Position numbers and translations under genes: made by a program. From Rhodospirillum centenum SW (GTDB lineage: Bacteria > Pseudomonadota > Alphaproteobacteria > Azospirillales > Azospirillaceae), in the NCBI RefSeq assembly GCF_000016185.1, contig NC_011420.2, positions 2,624,501 to 2,688,500 of the forward strand: DNA of 64,000 nucleotides, written 5' to 3'. The notes beneath the pieces are model-generated. The model was not told the origin of the DNA and made no database searches. It worked only from the letters and a program-made list of their open reading frames with translations. Positions 15,220 through 23,784 of this stretch are shown here, piece after piece; the stretch's first letter is position 1, and each line of letters starts with the position of its first letter.

Positions 15220-15423
15220 ACGGCGGGGGCGGCGGTCGCCGTCGGGGTGCCCCGGCCGGACCGTTCTGCCCCGGCCGGGGCCGGGCTCGTCCGGCCGGAC
15301 CTATCCTTATGGCGCCATGCCATGCGCGGATGGAACGGCCGGCGGGGTCGGATCGGCGGATTCGCCGCTGGCCCCGTCCCGCGGAGCCGGTGCAGGATGG
15401 GGGTGTGGCAACAGGAGTGGACC

Positions 15424-15591
15424 ATGACAGCAGAACCGAGGATCATGAGTCTTCGCGAACGTCACGCCCGGCTGGACCGGCAGATCGATGACGCGCAGTC
15501 CCGCACCTACAAGGACACCGTCACCATCCAGCGCCTGAAGTTCGAGAAACTGCGCGTGAAGGAGGAGCTGGACCGGCTCGTCCGCCAGTAA
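15424..15591 (+). CDS. YdcH/DUF465-family small coiled-coil protein
   Basis: 55 aa from the ATG at 15424, with CAGGAGTGG just upstream. Sequence MTAEPRIMSLRERHARLDRQIDDAQSRTY, then IQRLKFEKLRVKEELDRLV. This is the family pattern: an H-x-x-L-D-x-x-I helix, a short turn, then a K-K-x-x-L-K-D-E-L-like second helix forming an antiparallel hairpin. Function is unknown. Proteins of this family are common as short free-standing genes in alphaproteobacteria. No obvious operon partner; 227 gene-free bases follow. Confidence 0.85.
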   Translation: MTAEPRIMSLRERHARLDRQIDDAQSRTYKDTVTIQRLKFEKLRVKEELDRLVRQ

Positions 15592-15818
15592 CCGGCCTCC
15601 TTCGATCCCTCCACTACCGCCGGCTGGCCGGGGGCGATGCGGAGCCCCCCGCGCCGGCCGGCCTTCATCCCGGTTCCCCGTCTCCGTCCATCCTCTCCCG
15701 CCGGACCCGCGGTGCCTTCTGTCAGGCGCTAGCCGCCGGGCGCACGCCCGACCGGACCGGCACGGCCCCCGCCGCCTGCGAGGGACGCCGGCCACGAGAG
15801 ACGCCCCCCGCGAGGATC

Positions 15819-16136
15819 ATGCCGGCCGATCCCCTGTCCCAGAGCGCCCTTTCCGCGCCTGCGTTTTCCGCGGCGGGCCTGACCGAGATGATCGGCTATG
15901 GCGCCGCGACCCTGACCACGGTCGCCTTCCTGCCGCAGGCGGTGAAGATCTGGCGCACCCGCAGCGCGCGCGACGTGTCGCTGCCCACCTTCGCGCTGTT
16001 CACCCTGGGCGTCCTGCTCTGGCTCGCCTACGGGCTGCTGCTGGGGGCGTGGCCGGTGATCCTGGCGAACACGGTGACGCTCGGGCTCTCCGTCCTCATC
16101 CTGCTGATGAAGCTGCGCTTCGACCGCGAGGCCTGA
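15819..16136 (+). CDS. SemiSWEET-type sugar transporter (PQ-loop/MtN3 family)
   Basis: 105 aa with one three-helix bundle, the bacterial half-size form of SWEET transporters; two copies dimerise to carry sugars by facilitated diffusion. TM1 is IGYGAATLTTVAFLPQAVKIWRTRSARDVSLP, containing the PQ motif; TM2 is FALFTLGVLLWLAYGLLLG; TM3 is PVILANTVTLGLSVLILLMKL, with the conserved Asn of the substrate pocket in ILAN. The N-terminal 20 residues are a polar/Ala-rich extension, and the internal Met in TEMIGYG is a possible alternative start. It ends 18 bases before the convergent beta-propeller gene. Confidence 0.88.
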   Translation: MPADPLSQSALSAPAFSAAGLTEMIGYGAATLTTVAFLPQAVKIWRTRSARDVSLPTFALFTLGVLLWLAYGLLLGAWPVILANTVTLGLSVLILLMKLRFDREA

Positions 16137-16154
16137 GCCTCGCTGCCGGCCGCG

Positions 16155-17438
16155 TCAGGCGACGGCGCGGCACCCGGCCGCGGCGAAGACGGGGGCGGGG
16201 TCGAGGATCAGCACCTGGCGCACGCCGCACCCGTCGCTGTCCACGCAGACCAGGGTCGAATCCCGATTCCAGCGCGGGTGCAGGTCGCAGCGGTGGTCGT
16301 GGTCCGCGTGGTCGGGCGCCGGCAGCCGGGCGATGTCGTAGATCGGTCCGTCGCGCAGGTCGAACAGCATCAGGGTCTGCTGCCGGTCCGCATCGGGATA
16401 GGTGTCGGTCAGCATCCAGCGCCGGTCGGCGGAGAACATCTGGTGGCCGTCCTCGATCCGTTCCCCGATCAGCTCCATCGGCCGCCGGCCCAGCACGTCG
16501 ATCTTCCAGTAGCCGGCATTGTTCAGCCGCCGCTTCAGGTCGGGGCGCAGGCTCTTGGCGACCTTCACCAGCGGTCGGACCAGCGGATTCTGCAACAGGC
16601 CGCGGTTGCGCAGGGTGCCGAGCTGCTTCATGCCGGTGCGGGCCCAGACGCAGAGCGTGTCGTCGTCCAGCCAGTCGAAATGCGACACCCGATCGTCGGA
16701 GACCAGGCGCAGCCCGCCGCCGTCGGGATCGGCCACCATCAGCCGTGACAGCATCTCCCCGGCCGCGGTCCAGTAGCGGTGGATGAAGCAGAAGCGGACG
16801 CCCGACGGGCTCCAGCACGGGTGCGTCACGATGTGCGGCACCGGCGGGTCCACCGCCAGCCCGCCCAGGGTCGCGGCCTGCGCCACGGAGACGACGAGCT
16901 GCGCCGTCCCCGTCTCCAGGTCCAGGCGCCAGATCCCGTCCGTCTCCGGCATGTCCTGGTCCAGGCCGGGGCCGCTGCCGCCGGCATAGCCGTAGGATTC
17001 ATAGTGCCGGTTCAGCCGGGCGAAGCCCGGCGCCAGCGACCAGCGCCCGGCCGGGTGCAGGGCATGGACCGGGTGCGGCAGCTCCCGCTCCGTGCCGGCC
17101 GCGAGGTCGCGCAGCACCGCTCCGAAGCGGTCGCCGCGGCGGACATTCCAGACCAGCGTCCGGGCCGCTCCCGGCCGCCATTGCAGCCGGGAGCCCTGTT
17201 GCAGGTTCCAGGCCTGGGTCTCGCCCACCGGCTCCACCCGCCCGTCGCCGGGCGACCAGAGGCAGATCTCCGCCACGTCGTCGGGCCGGGGCGTGCGCTC
17301 GTATCCGGCCGGGATGCGGTGGACGGCCAGCAGGTCACCGGCAGGCGACCAGGGGCAGATGTCGTGAAAGCCGACGAAGTGGGCGGCAGACTCCGGCGTG
17401 GCGGCGACAACGGGGCAAGGCAGGTCGATATGGGGCAT
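16155..17438 (-). CDS. Beta-propeller (WD40/TolB-like) protein, function unknown
   Basis: 427 aa from MPHIDLPCPVVAATPES at 17438. The sequence is built of blades with repeats such as D-I-C-P-W-S-P-x-G-D-L-L, Q-W-R-P-G, T-H-P-C-W-S-P-S-G-V-R-F and L-H-P-R-W-N-R-D-S-T-L, the TolB/WD40-like pattern. No signal peptide is visible, so a cytoplasmic location is likely. It is divergent from the glycosyltransferase gene and next to other polysaccharide genes, so a sensing or enzyme role in that pathway is possible but unproven. An oligogalacturonate lyase-like propeller is an alternative; I see no clear catalytic set. Confidence 0.75.
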   Translation of the reverse strand: MPHIDLPCPVVAATPESAAHFVGFHDICPWSPAGDLLAVHRIPAGYERTPRPDDVAEICLWSPGDGRVEPVGETQAWNLQQGSRLQWRPGAARTLVWNVRRGDRFGAVLRDLAAGTERELPHPVHALHPAGRWSLAPGFARLNRHYESYGYAGGSGPGLDQDMPETDGIWRLDLETGTAQLVVSVAQAATLGGLAVDPPVPHIVTHPCWSPSGVRFCFIHRYWTAAGEMLSRLMVADPDGGGLRLVSDDRVSHFDWLDDDTLCVWARTGMKQLGTLRNRGLLQNPLVRPLVKVAKSLRPDLKRRLNNAGYWKIDVLGRRPMELIGERIEDGHQMFSADRRWMLTDTYPDADRQQTLMLFDLRDGPIYDIARLPAPDHADHDHRCDLHPRWNRDSTLVCVDSDGCGVRQVLILDPAPVFAAAGCRAVA

Positions 17439-17665
17439 GGCGACGGCGACAGCCTCGATCGGGAACGGAAAGGGCAGAAACGGGCGGGGGCCGCACGGGC
17501 GGGGGCGCCGGCGTGTCCGACGGGATAACGCCGCAGGACGGCGGTGGGCGCCGGACCCGGAAGCGTCAGCCCGGCGGGGACGCGGGGTAGCTCCGTCGGA
17601 CGGTGTCGCAACCCGGCCCGCCATGGGACGTTTGTGGCCCAGAGCATCCCCCTCGGAGGCAGTTC

Positions 17666-18859
17666 ATGACCCGTCCGTCGCCGGCCCGCAACCTGCCCGA
17701 TCCCGATCCGCACGACACCGGCCCGCCCGGGTCCCGCCCCCCCGAGCCGCGCACAGCGGTTGTCAGGTCCGCGGCCGCCTCCGGCCCGGTGGCGGTGTCT
17801 CCCCCGGACGCGGCGGGCCGTCCGGTCTGCGTTCTGGCTGCCCCCAAGGACCGCTTCCGGGCGACGCAGCCTTTCCATGCCCTGCTGGCCGGAAGCGTCG
17901 AGGCGCAGGGCATGGTGGTGGACGAGTTCACCCCGCGGCGCTGCCTGATGGGGCGCTACGACATCGTGCACCTGCACCATCCGGAAAAGTTCGTCACCCG
18001 CAGCCCGGGCGCCCGCGATCTGGCCCGTTTCGGCGCCTTCTTCTCCGTCCTGGGGGCGCAGCGCCGGAAGGGGGCGCGGATCGTCTGGACCGCCCACAAC
18101 GAAGGCCCGCACGAACCCGGCCACCCGCTGCTGGAGCGGCTGTACTGGCGCCTGCTGCTGCCGATGCTGGACGGGGTGATCTACCTCTCCGACTCCTCCC
18201 GGGCGCAGCTTGTCCGCTCGAAGCCCCGGCTCTCCCGCATTCCCGGCTTCGTCATCCCGCACGGGGACTTCCGCGCCGCCTACGCCAACGGGATCGACCG
18301 GGCCACGGCCCGGCAGCGGCTGGGCTATACCGGCACGGAGCGGGTGCTGGCCTTCGTCGGCAACATCCGCGCCTACAAGAACGTGGCCGCCCTGGCCCGC
18401 GCCTTCGCCGATCTGCCCGACCCGGACCTGCGGCTGCTGATCGCCGGTCATGTCCACACCGCCGAGCTGGCGGCGGAGATCGGCATGGTGACGGCGCACG
18501 ATCCGCGCATCCGGCTGATCGACGCCTTCGTGGACGGCGACGACATGCAGCTCTACCTCAACGCCGCCGATCTGGTGGTGCTGCCCTTCCGGCGCATCCT
18601 GAATTCCGGCTCCGCGATTCTCGCCCTGTCCTTCGACCGGCCGGTGCTGGTGCCCGATCTGGGCAGCCTGCGGGAGCTTCAGGGGCTGGTCGGGGCGGAG
18701 TGGGTGCAGCTTTTCCGGGGCGAGATCTCACCCGACATCCTCCGTCACGCCCTGGGCCGGTTTCTGTCCCAGCCCCGTCCACCGCGGGCGCCGTTGGAAT
18801 CCCTGGCCTGGGACCGGATAGGGGAACAGACGGCTGCCGCCTACAGAGCCGTGCTCTGA
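17666..18859 (+). CDS. Glycosyltransferase (GT4-like)
   Basis: 397 aa from the ATG at 17666, with CGGAGG upstream; an in-frame ATG at 17603 is less well placed. The N-terminal half has DIVHLHHPEKF, ARIVWTAHNEGPHEPG and DGVIYLSDSSRAQLV, the acceptor-side Rossmann domain. The C-terminal half has RVLAFVGNIRAYKNVAALARAF, the usual second-domain start, and ends with the donor-binding stretch DDMQLYLNAADLVVLPFRRILNSGSAILALSFDRPVLVPDLG. This is the GT-B/GT4 layout used to add sugars to surface polysaccharide or lipid carriers. No transmembrane segments. The sugar and acceptor cannot be told from sequence. Confidence 0.88.
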   Translation: MTRPSPARNLPDPDPHDTGPPGSRPPEPRTAVVRSAAASGPVAVSPPDAAGRPVCVLAAPKDRFRATQPFHALLAGSVEAQGMVVDEFTPRRCLMGRYDIVHLHHPEKFVTRSPGARDLARFGAFFSVLGAQRRKGARIVWTAHNEGPHEPGHPLLERLYWRLLLPMLDGVIYLSDSSRAQLVRSKPRLSRIPGFVIPHGDFRAAYANGIDRATARQRLGYTGTERVLAFVGNIRAYKNVAALARAFADLPDPDLRLLIAGHVHTAELAAEIGMVTAHDPRIRLIDAFVDGDDMQLYLNAADLVVLPFRRILNSGSAILALSFDRPVLVPDLGSLRELQGLVGAEWVQLFRGEISPDILRHALGRFLSQPRPPRAPLESLAWDRIGEQTAAAYRAVL

Positions 18860-19163
18860 CAGCAGATGTCTCAGCTCGTGACCGGGATGACATGTAAAAA
18901 GTCACAGCATTGACCGCTTTCTGCTCCGGCCTTTATTACGGGAACAGGGGCGGAAACTGCTTAAATCCGGAACCTTGGCTGCCCCTCTCCTGGCGTAATT
19001 TACATTTCATTAACCACGACCCCGGAGTTTGCCCCGGCGGTCGGCGCCTTTCCTGCGACGCATGGCGTCAGGACAGGGCCCGACCGCGGCACTCCCGGGG
19101 TTCCCCGGCCTCTCCGGCCGGGGCGCGCCGGCTCCCCCGCGATAACGGATCAGGACCGACGCA
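18860..19163. other. 304-base intergenic region with a candidate promoter
   Basis: Less GC-rich than its neighbours, with several A/T runs (around 18895, 18930, 18960 and 19000). A candidate promoter reads TTGACC at 18910-18915, a 17-base spacer and TTATTA at 18933-18938, pointing toward the beta-helix gene at 19164. No gene or hairpin terminator is obvious. Confidence 0.5.
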
Positions 19164-20753
19164 ATGGCAACGCAGGTTTCCATCACCGATTTCGGCGCCC
19201 GCGGCGACGGGCGCACCGACAACAAGGTCGCCATCCAGAAGGCGCTCGACCACGCCAAGACCACCGGCAAGACGGTCTACGTTCCCGAAGGAACCTTCCT
19301 GCACAAGGGCATGCTGCACGCCGACGGCGTGGATCTGGTGGGGGCCGGGGCGAAGTCCGTCCTCAAGGCGGTCGGCGCGTCCTCCAGCTTCGACGACCAG
19401 ACGGTGCGCCTGTCCGGCAGCGGCGGCTCGATCCGCAACCTGACGCTGGACAGCGACGCCACCAGCCGCGGCTATACCGGCGACAGCACGAAGATCTGGG
19501 TGACCGGCGCCCGCGACTGGGTGATCGACCATGTCACCATCAACAACTCCTTCGGGGCCGGCATCCTGGTCGGCTACGGCGCCTCGGACGGGCGCATCAG
19601 CAACAACACGGTGCGCAGCACCAACGCCGACTCCATCCACATCTCCCAGGCATCGCACGACATCGTGGTCAGCGGGAACCGGGTGTCGGGCGGCGGCGAC
19701 GACGGCATCGCCGTCGTCAGCTACATGAGGAACGGCGCGCCTGTGCGCGACATCACCATCACCGGCAACACCGTCACGGACAATCTCTGGGGCCGCAACA
19801 TCTCGGTGGTGGGCGGCGAGGACGTGACCATCCGGGACAACCATGTCGAGGGCAACAAGGCCGGGCGGGCCGGGATCTATCTCGCCTCCGAACCCGCCTA
19901 CGACACCTTCGGCGTCCGCAACGTCACGGTCGAGAAGAACCACGTCGAGAATGTCGGCGGCTGGAACACCGGCCAGGGGGCGATCACCCTGTTCAGCGGC
20001 ACCGGGCGGATGCTGGAGGACATCGTCATCCGCGGCAACGGGATCGTGGACGCGGTGAAGGACGGCATCCTGCTGCGCGGCCGCGCCATCGACGATGTGC
20101 GGCTGGAGAACAATCTGATCGAAAGCCCCGGCAACAAGCCCGTCGTCATCCTGGACCGCGTCGGCGACGTGGTGCAGAGCGGCACGGTCGGCAGCCGCGG
20201 CGCCTGGAAGGGCGAGGCCGGCCCGTCGGCCGGCAGTCCCCAGAACAGCAGTCCCCAGAACAGCAGACCCCTGGACAGCAGCCCTGCGGACGGGAAGCCC
20301 GCGCCCGACACCGATCCGGCGGTTCCGGCGCGGGACAAGGCCCCCGGCCCGGCCGACGGCGGTGGCACCACGGTCAAGGTCTACGCTGCCGGCAACAGCT
20401 ACAGGGGCGATGCCGAGTTCCGCCTGCTGGCGGACGGGCAGCAGGTCGGCGCGGTGCAGGACGTCACCACCCAGCGCGGCACGGGCTGGCAGGTCTTCAC
20501 CTTCGATCTGGGGGATGGCGATCTGGGGGACGGCGATCTGGGAGATGGCGGCCTGCCGGACCGGCTCTCCATCCAGTACGCCAACGATCTCTACGGCGGG
20601 CCGGGAAAGGACCGCAACCTGGAGATCGACCGGATCGAGATCGACGGCACCGTGATCGATCCGGGCAAGGCCGGCCGGATGTTCTGCAACGGCATCCTGC
20701 ATGTCGATCTGGACTCCATCGGCCTGGTCGGGGTGGACGCCGCCGCGGCCTGA
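19164..20753 (+). CDS. Right-handed beta-helix protein with C-terminal CBM60-like module
   Basis: 529 aa. Residues 1-340 follow the pectate-lyase/glycosidase beta-helix: start ITDFGARGDGRTDNKVAIQKALDHA, then VYVPEGTFLHKG and many N-x-x-x-x-x-G-I/V-x-x rungs (ISNNTVRSTNADSIHI, ITGNTVTDNLWGRNISV). A Ser/Pro-rich linker (around 350-400, including SPQNSSPQNS) leads to a module with VKVYAAGNSYRGDAEFRLLADGQQVG, and then QYANDLYGGPGKDRNLEIDRIEIDG. This is the pattern of calcium-dependent xylan-binding CBM60-type domains. No signal peptide is seen, so export, if any, would need another route (type I is possible). It is likely to trim or bind the locus polysaccharide (inference). Confidence 0.82.
   Translation: MATQVSITDFGARGDGRTDNKVAIQKALDHAKTTGKTVYVPEGTFLHKGMLHADGVDLVGAGAKSVLKAVGASSSFDDQTVRLSGSGGSIRNLTLDSDATSRGYTGDSTKIWVTGARDWVIDHVTINNSFGAGILVGYGASDGRISNNTVRSTNADSIHISQASHDIVVSGNRVSGGGDDGIAVVSYMRNGAPVRDITITGNTVTDNLWGRNISVVGGEDVTIRDNHVEGNKAGRAGIYLASEPAYDTFGVRNVTVEKNHVENVGGWNTGQGAITLFSGTGRMLEDIVIRGNGIVDAVKDGILLRGRAIDDVRLENNLIESPGNKPVVILDRVGDVVQSGTVGSRGAWKGEAGPSAGSPQNSSPQNSRPLDSSPADGKPAPDTDPAVPARDKAPGPADGGGTTVKVYAAGNSYRGDAEFRLLADGQQVGAVQDVTTQRGTGWQVFTFDLGDGDLGDGDLGDGGLPDRLSIQYANDLYGGPGKDRNLEIDRIEIDGTVIDPGKAGRMFCNGILHVDLDSIGLVGVDAAAA
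20505..20549. repeat. Three 15-bp in-frame units encoding DLGDG
   Basis: The unit GATCTGGGGGATGGC occurs three times in a row with few changes, inserting (DLGDG)3 into the CBM-like domain between FTF and GLPDRLSIQYANDLYGG. A shorter in-frame repeat (AGTCCCCAGAACAGC twice, about 20235-20264) lies in the linker of the same gene. Confidence 0.85.
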
Positions 20754-20945
20754 CCGCACACCCGCCGACGCGCCCCGCCCGGCCGGCTCCCTGGCCGGCC
20801 GGTGCCGGGCGGCGCGGTCTGGGTAGTCCCTCCGGTCCCGGGGCGGCCCTGGTGGCCGACCCCGGGAACCCGCCTTGCTGCACCCGCGTTCCGCCCCCCG
20901 GTGACCGTCCCCGCGGGCGGTGCCCGTTGCCAGCGAGCGCGAGAG

Positions 20946-22301
20946 ATGCAGGCGCCCACATTCCCCGCAGCGGCCCCCAGGGCAGCCCGCAACAGCCCGG
21001 CCGGCATCCTGCTGCCCGGTGCCGACGGCCGGCCCGTGGCGAACGTCGGCAACCCGGCCTACGCCGTGGCCGCGTTCCTGATGCTGACCCTGCTGCCCTA
21101 CCTGGTCCCCATGGAGTACATGGAGATCGTGAAGATGGTGGGGCCGCTGGAGCATCTGCTGACCTGCCTCGTCCTGGCCGGCCTGCTGCTGGGGGCCTAT
21201 GCGCTCTACACCGCGGTGCTGGACCCGCGCTTCGATCCGCGGCCGGAACGGCTGGAGGCGCCGTTCCGCGACACGCTCTACCTGTTCATGCGCATCCTGA
21301 TCTGGGTCGCGGTCGTCGCCAACGTCGGCATCCTGGCCTGGTGCATCCCGCATTACAGCGGCTCGATCTTCTCCATGAAGGCGGCCATGGCCGACCTGGG
21401 CGGGGTGAACATCCTCAGCCAGTCCTACCTGTTCGCCATCGGGCCGTTCCTCTACCTCTCGCTGGCGCGGCAGCGGCCGTACCGGCGCGAGCTGCTCTGG
21501 CTGGCGGTGGTGCTGGCCGTGCGCGCCTTCCTGCTGGCCGAACGGCTGGCGCTGATGGAGTTCGCGGTGGTGGCGCTGGTCAGCCTCGCGCTGCTGCGGC
21601 AGATGCTGATTCCGCTGACCCGTCTGGTGCTGATCGGGGTCGCGGTGCCGGTCCTGTTCGTCACGGCGGAGATCTTCCGCAGCTTCTACGCCAAGTTCGT
21701 CCGCGATACCGGCTGGGGGCACCTGGATCTGGGCTTCATCCTGCAATGGAACCTGGAGCGTCTGGCGCTCTACTACACGGACGTGACGAACAAATTCTAT
21801 TTCATGCTGAAGGAGCAGTACTTCTACACCACGGAGTTCTATCTGCGCGGCCTGCGCAGCATCGGCGCGCGCTTCGGCCTCGCGGAGGAGGAGGCCCAGA
21901 GCCAGATCAACATCCTGATCGAGCAGTACGATGTCGGCAACGAGGAGATGACCAACCCCGGCGGGCTGGCCGTGCTGCTGTCGGATTTCGGCTGGTGGGG
22001 GGCGGGTGTGCTGGCGCTGCTGGTGACGCTGCTGTTCCTGACCCATCTGCGGGCCAGCCGCGGGCATCTGGTCTCGCTGGCGGTCTATCCGGTGCTGTTC
22101 CTGACCATGGTGGAGCTGCCGCGCTTCGTCTACCTCTACTCCTCGCGCTGCATCACCCCGTTCGTGCTGTTCCTGCTCGCCTGGATCGCTGCGCGCCTGA
22201 TCTCCCAGGACGCCCGGTTCCAGCCTTCCGCGCCGCGCGCGCCAGCACCGGGCGCCCCAGTACCGGGCGCGTCTGCGGCGCCCGGCAGCCTGGGCGCCTA
22301 G
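20946..22301 (+). CDS. O-antigen/oligosaccharide polymerase-like membrane protein
   Basis: 451 aa from the ATG at 20946. About ten hydrophobic segments, with a longer central loop holding AEIFRSFYAKFVRDTGWGHLDLGFILQWNLERLALYYTDVTNKF. The late motif NPGGLAVLLSDFGWWGAGVLALL is typical of oligosaccharide-repeat-unit polymerases, which join lipid-linked units at the periplasmic face. The C-terminus (APRAPAPGAPVPGASAAPGSLGA) is a low-complexity tail. It follows the beta-helix gene and precedes the acyltransferase-like gene in the same orientation, so this looks like one surface-polysaccharide unit. Wzy proteins are poorly conserved, so the call rests on topology and context. Confidence 0.7.
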   Translation: MQAPTFPAAAPRAARNSPAGILLPGADGRPVANVGNPAYAVAAFLMLTLLPYLVPMEYMEIVKMVGPLEHLLTCLVLAGLLLGAYALYTAVLDPRFDPRPERLEAPFRDTLYLFMRILIWVAVVANVGILAWCIPHYSGSIFSMKAAMADLGGVNILSQSYLFAIGPFLYLSLARQRPYRRELLWLAVVLAVRAFLLAERLALMEFAVVALVSLALLRQMLIPLTRLVLIGVAVPVLFVTAEIFRSFYAKFVRDTGWGHLDLGFILQWNLERLALYYTDVTNKFYFMLKEQYFYTTEFYLRGLRSIGARFGLAEEEAQSQINILIEQYDVGNEEMTNPGGLAVLLSDFGWWGAGVLALLVTLLFLTHLRASRGHLVSLAVYPVLFLTMVELPRFVYLYSSRCITPFVLFLLAWIAARLISQDARFQPSAPRAPAPGAPVPGASAAPGSLGA

Positions 22302-22402
22302 CGCGCCGCCGCCCCCCGACGGGGGCACCCCCGGGGCCGCCCGCGGCGCTGTCGCGGCCCGGCAGTCCGACGCCCAACTCCGATGTCCACAAGGATGGCC
22401 GC

Positions 22403-23671
22403 ATGCCGCGCTATGTCCTGATCGACGGTTTCCGGGGCTTCTTCCTGGTCTTCATGCTGATCAACCACCTGAACGGCACGATCCCGCTGCCGTTCGCGGC
22501 GGTGAACCACGCCAAGCTGGGTTTCGTGGAGGACGCGCAGGGCTTCGTGCTGCTGTCCGGCGTCGTCTCCGGGCTGTTCTACGGCGGGCTGGCCCTGAAG
22601 AAGGGCGACGCCCTGATGCGGACGCGCATCCGTGACCGGGTGCTGACGATCCTGCGCTACCATGCCTGGGTGCTGCTGGCCGTCGCCGTGCTGATCCTGG
22701 CGACGGGCAGCGCCGCCTGGGAGACGATGGCGCCCCTGTTCTACCGCGACTTCGACGTGGCGGTGGCGTCGGCCGGGACGCTGCTCTACCAGCCGACCTT
22801 CATGGACATCCTGCCGATGTACATGATCTATCTGGCCCTGACCCCGGCCATGATCGCCCTGATGCGGTCGGGGCGGACGCTGGAACTGCTGGCCGGCAGC
22901 GTGCTGCTCTGGATGCTGGCACAGACCGGCCTGCCGGGCGCGCTCGCCTCCCTGGCCGAAGGGGCCGTCCGGCTGGCGGTGCCGGCCTTCGAGATCCGCT
23001 GGGGCTTCGACCCGCTGGGCTGGCAGGTGCTGTTCGTCTTCGGCGTCTGGGTCGGCTTCGGCATGACCTCGGGCCGGATCGACCCGGCCGCCTGGGTGCG
23101 GACCCACTGCCGCGGCCTGTTCCTGCTGCTGGCCGGGGGGGCGGTGTTCTTCCTGGCCGCCAAGCTGGTGTTCAAGCTGGAACTGCTGGGACCGGACTTC
23201 AGCGAGACCTTCGGCGGCAGCTTCGTCCGCTTCCACTTCAGCGTCCTGCATGTGGTGAACTTCCTGGTCTATCTCGGGCTCGTGCTCTGGCTGCTGATCC
23301 TGGGACCGGAGTCGCACTGGGCGCCGGTCCGCGCCCTTGCCCGGCTGATGGACCGCTTCTTCCGCCTGCCCTGGCTGGTGTTCCTGGGGCAGCACTCGCT
23401 TCAGGTCTACGCCTGGCATGTGCTGGTCGTGTATCTGGCGGCCTGGCTGGTCACCTGGACGGGGGACCCCGGTCCCGTGGCGGCCAGCGGGATCGGCCTC
23501 CTGGCGCTGGCGTCGCTGACGCTGCCGGCCTGGCTGCATGCCCGCTCGCGCGGGCCGAAACGCCCGGCGCCGGCCGCCACGACAGCCCCCAAGGTGGCTC
23601 CGGCGGGGCAGGCGGCGGCCCCGCTCCCCGCCGGCATGGTGCCGGACGGCAGGCTGGCAGACGGGGGCTGA
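22403..23671 (+). CDS. OpgC-family membrane acyltransferase-like protein
   Basis: 422 aa from the ATG at 22403, preceded by AAGGA. The start is RYVLIDGFRGFFLVFMLINHLNG, the family signature with R and the catalytic-type His in MLINHLN; then HAKLGFVEDAQGFVLLSGVVSGLFYGG, another OpgC hallmark. About ten transmembrane segments follow. OpgC-type proteins transfer succinyl or other acyl groups to periplasmic glucans. Here the likely substrate is the polymer made by the neighbouring genes (inference). The stop codon lies in a GGGGGCTGA unit that is repeated twice more downstream (23677-23685 and 23692-23700). Confidence 0.82.
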   Translation: MPRYVLIDGFRGFFLVFMLINHLNGTIPLPFAAVNHAKLGFVEDAQGFVLLSGVVSGLFYGGLALKKGDALMRTRIRDRVLTILRYHAWVLLAVAVLILATGSAAWETMAPLFYRDFDVAVASAGTLLYQPTFMDILPMYMIYLALTPAMIALMRSGRTLELLAGSVLLWMLAQTGLPGALASLAEGAVRLAVPAFEIRWGFDPLGWQVLFVFGVWVGFGMTSGRIDPAAWVRTHCRGLFLLLAGGAVFFLAAKLVFKLELLGPDFSETFGGSFVRFHFSVLHVVNFLVYLGLVLWLLILGPESHWAPVRALARLMDRFFRLPWLVFLGQHSLQVYAWHVLVVYLAAWLVTWTGDPGPVAASGIGLLALASLTLPAWLHARSRGPKRPAPAATTAPKVAPAGQAAAPLPAGMVPDGRLADGG

Positions 23672-23784
23672 GGGGCGGGGGCTGAGGGGCCGGGGGCTGA
23701 AGAACAGGCCGCGGGGCTGCTCCCACTCCCCTGCGGGCATCCAGCTCCGGCGGCTTTCATCTGCCTGCCGGTTTCTTCAGCCTT

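Noticed and set aside
19068-22328. Long minus-strand frame across the beta-helix and polymerase genes
   Set aside because: No domain or start signal; plus-strand genes have clear family signatures.
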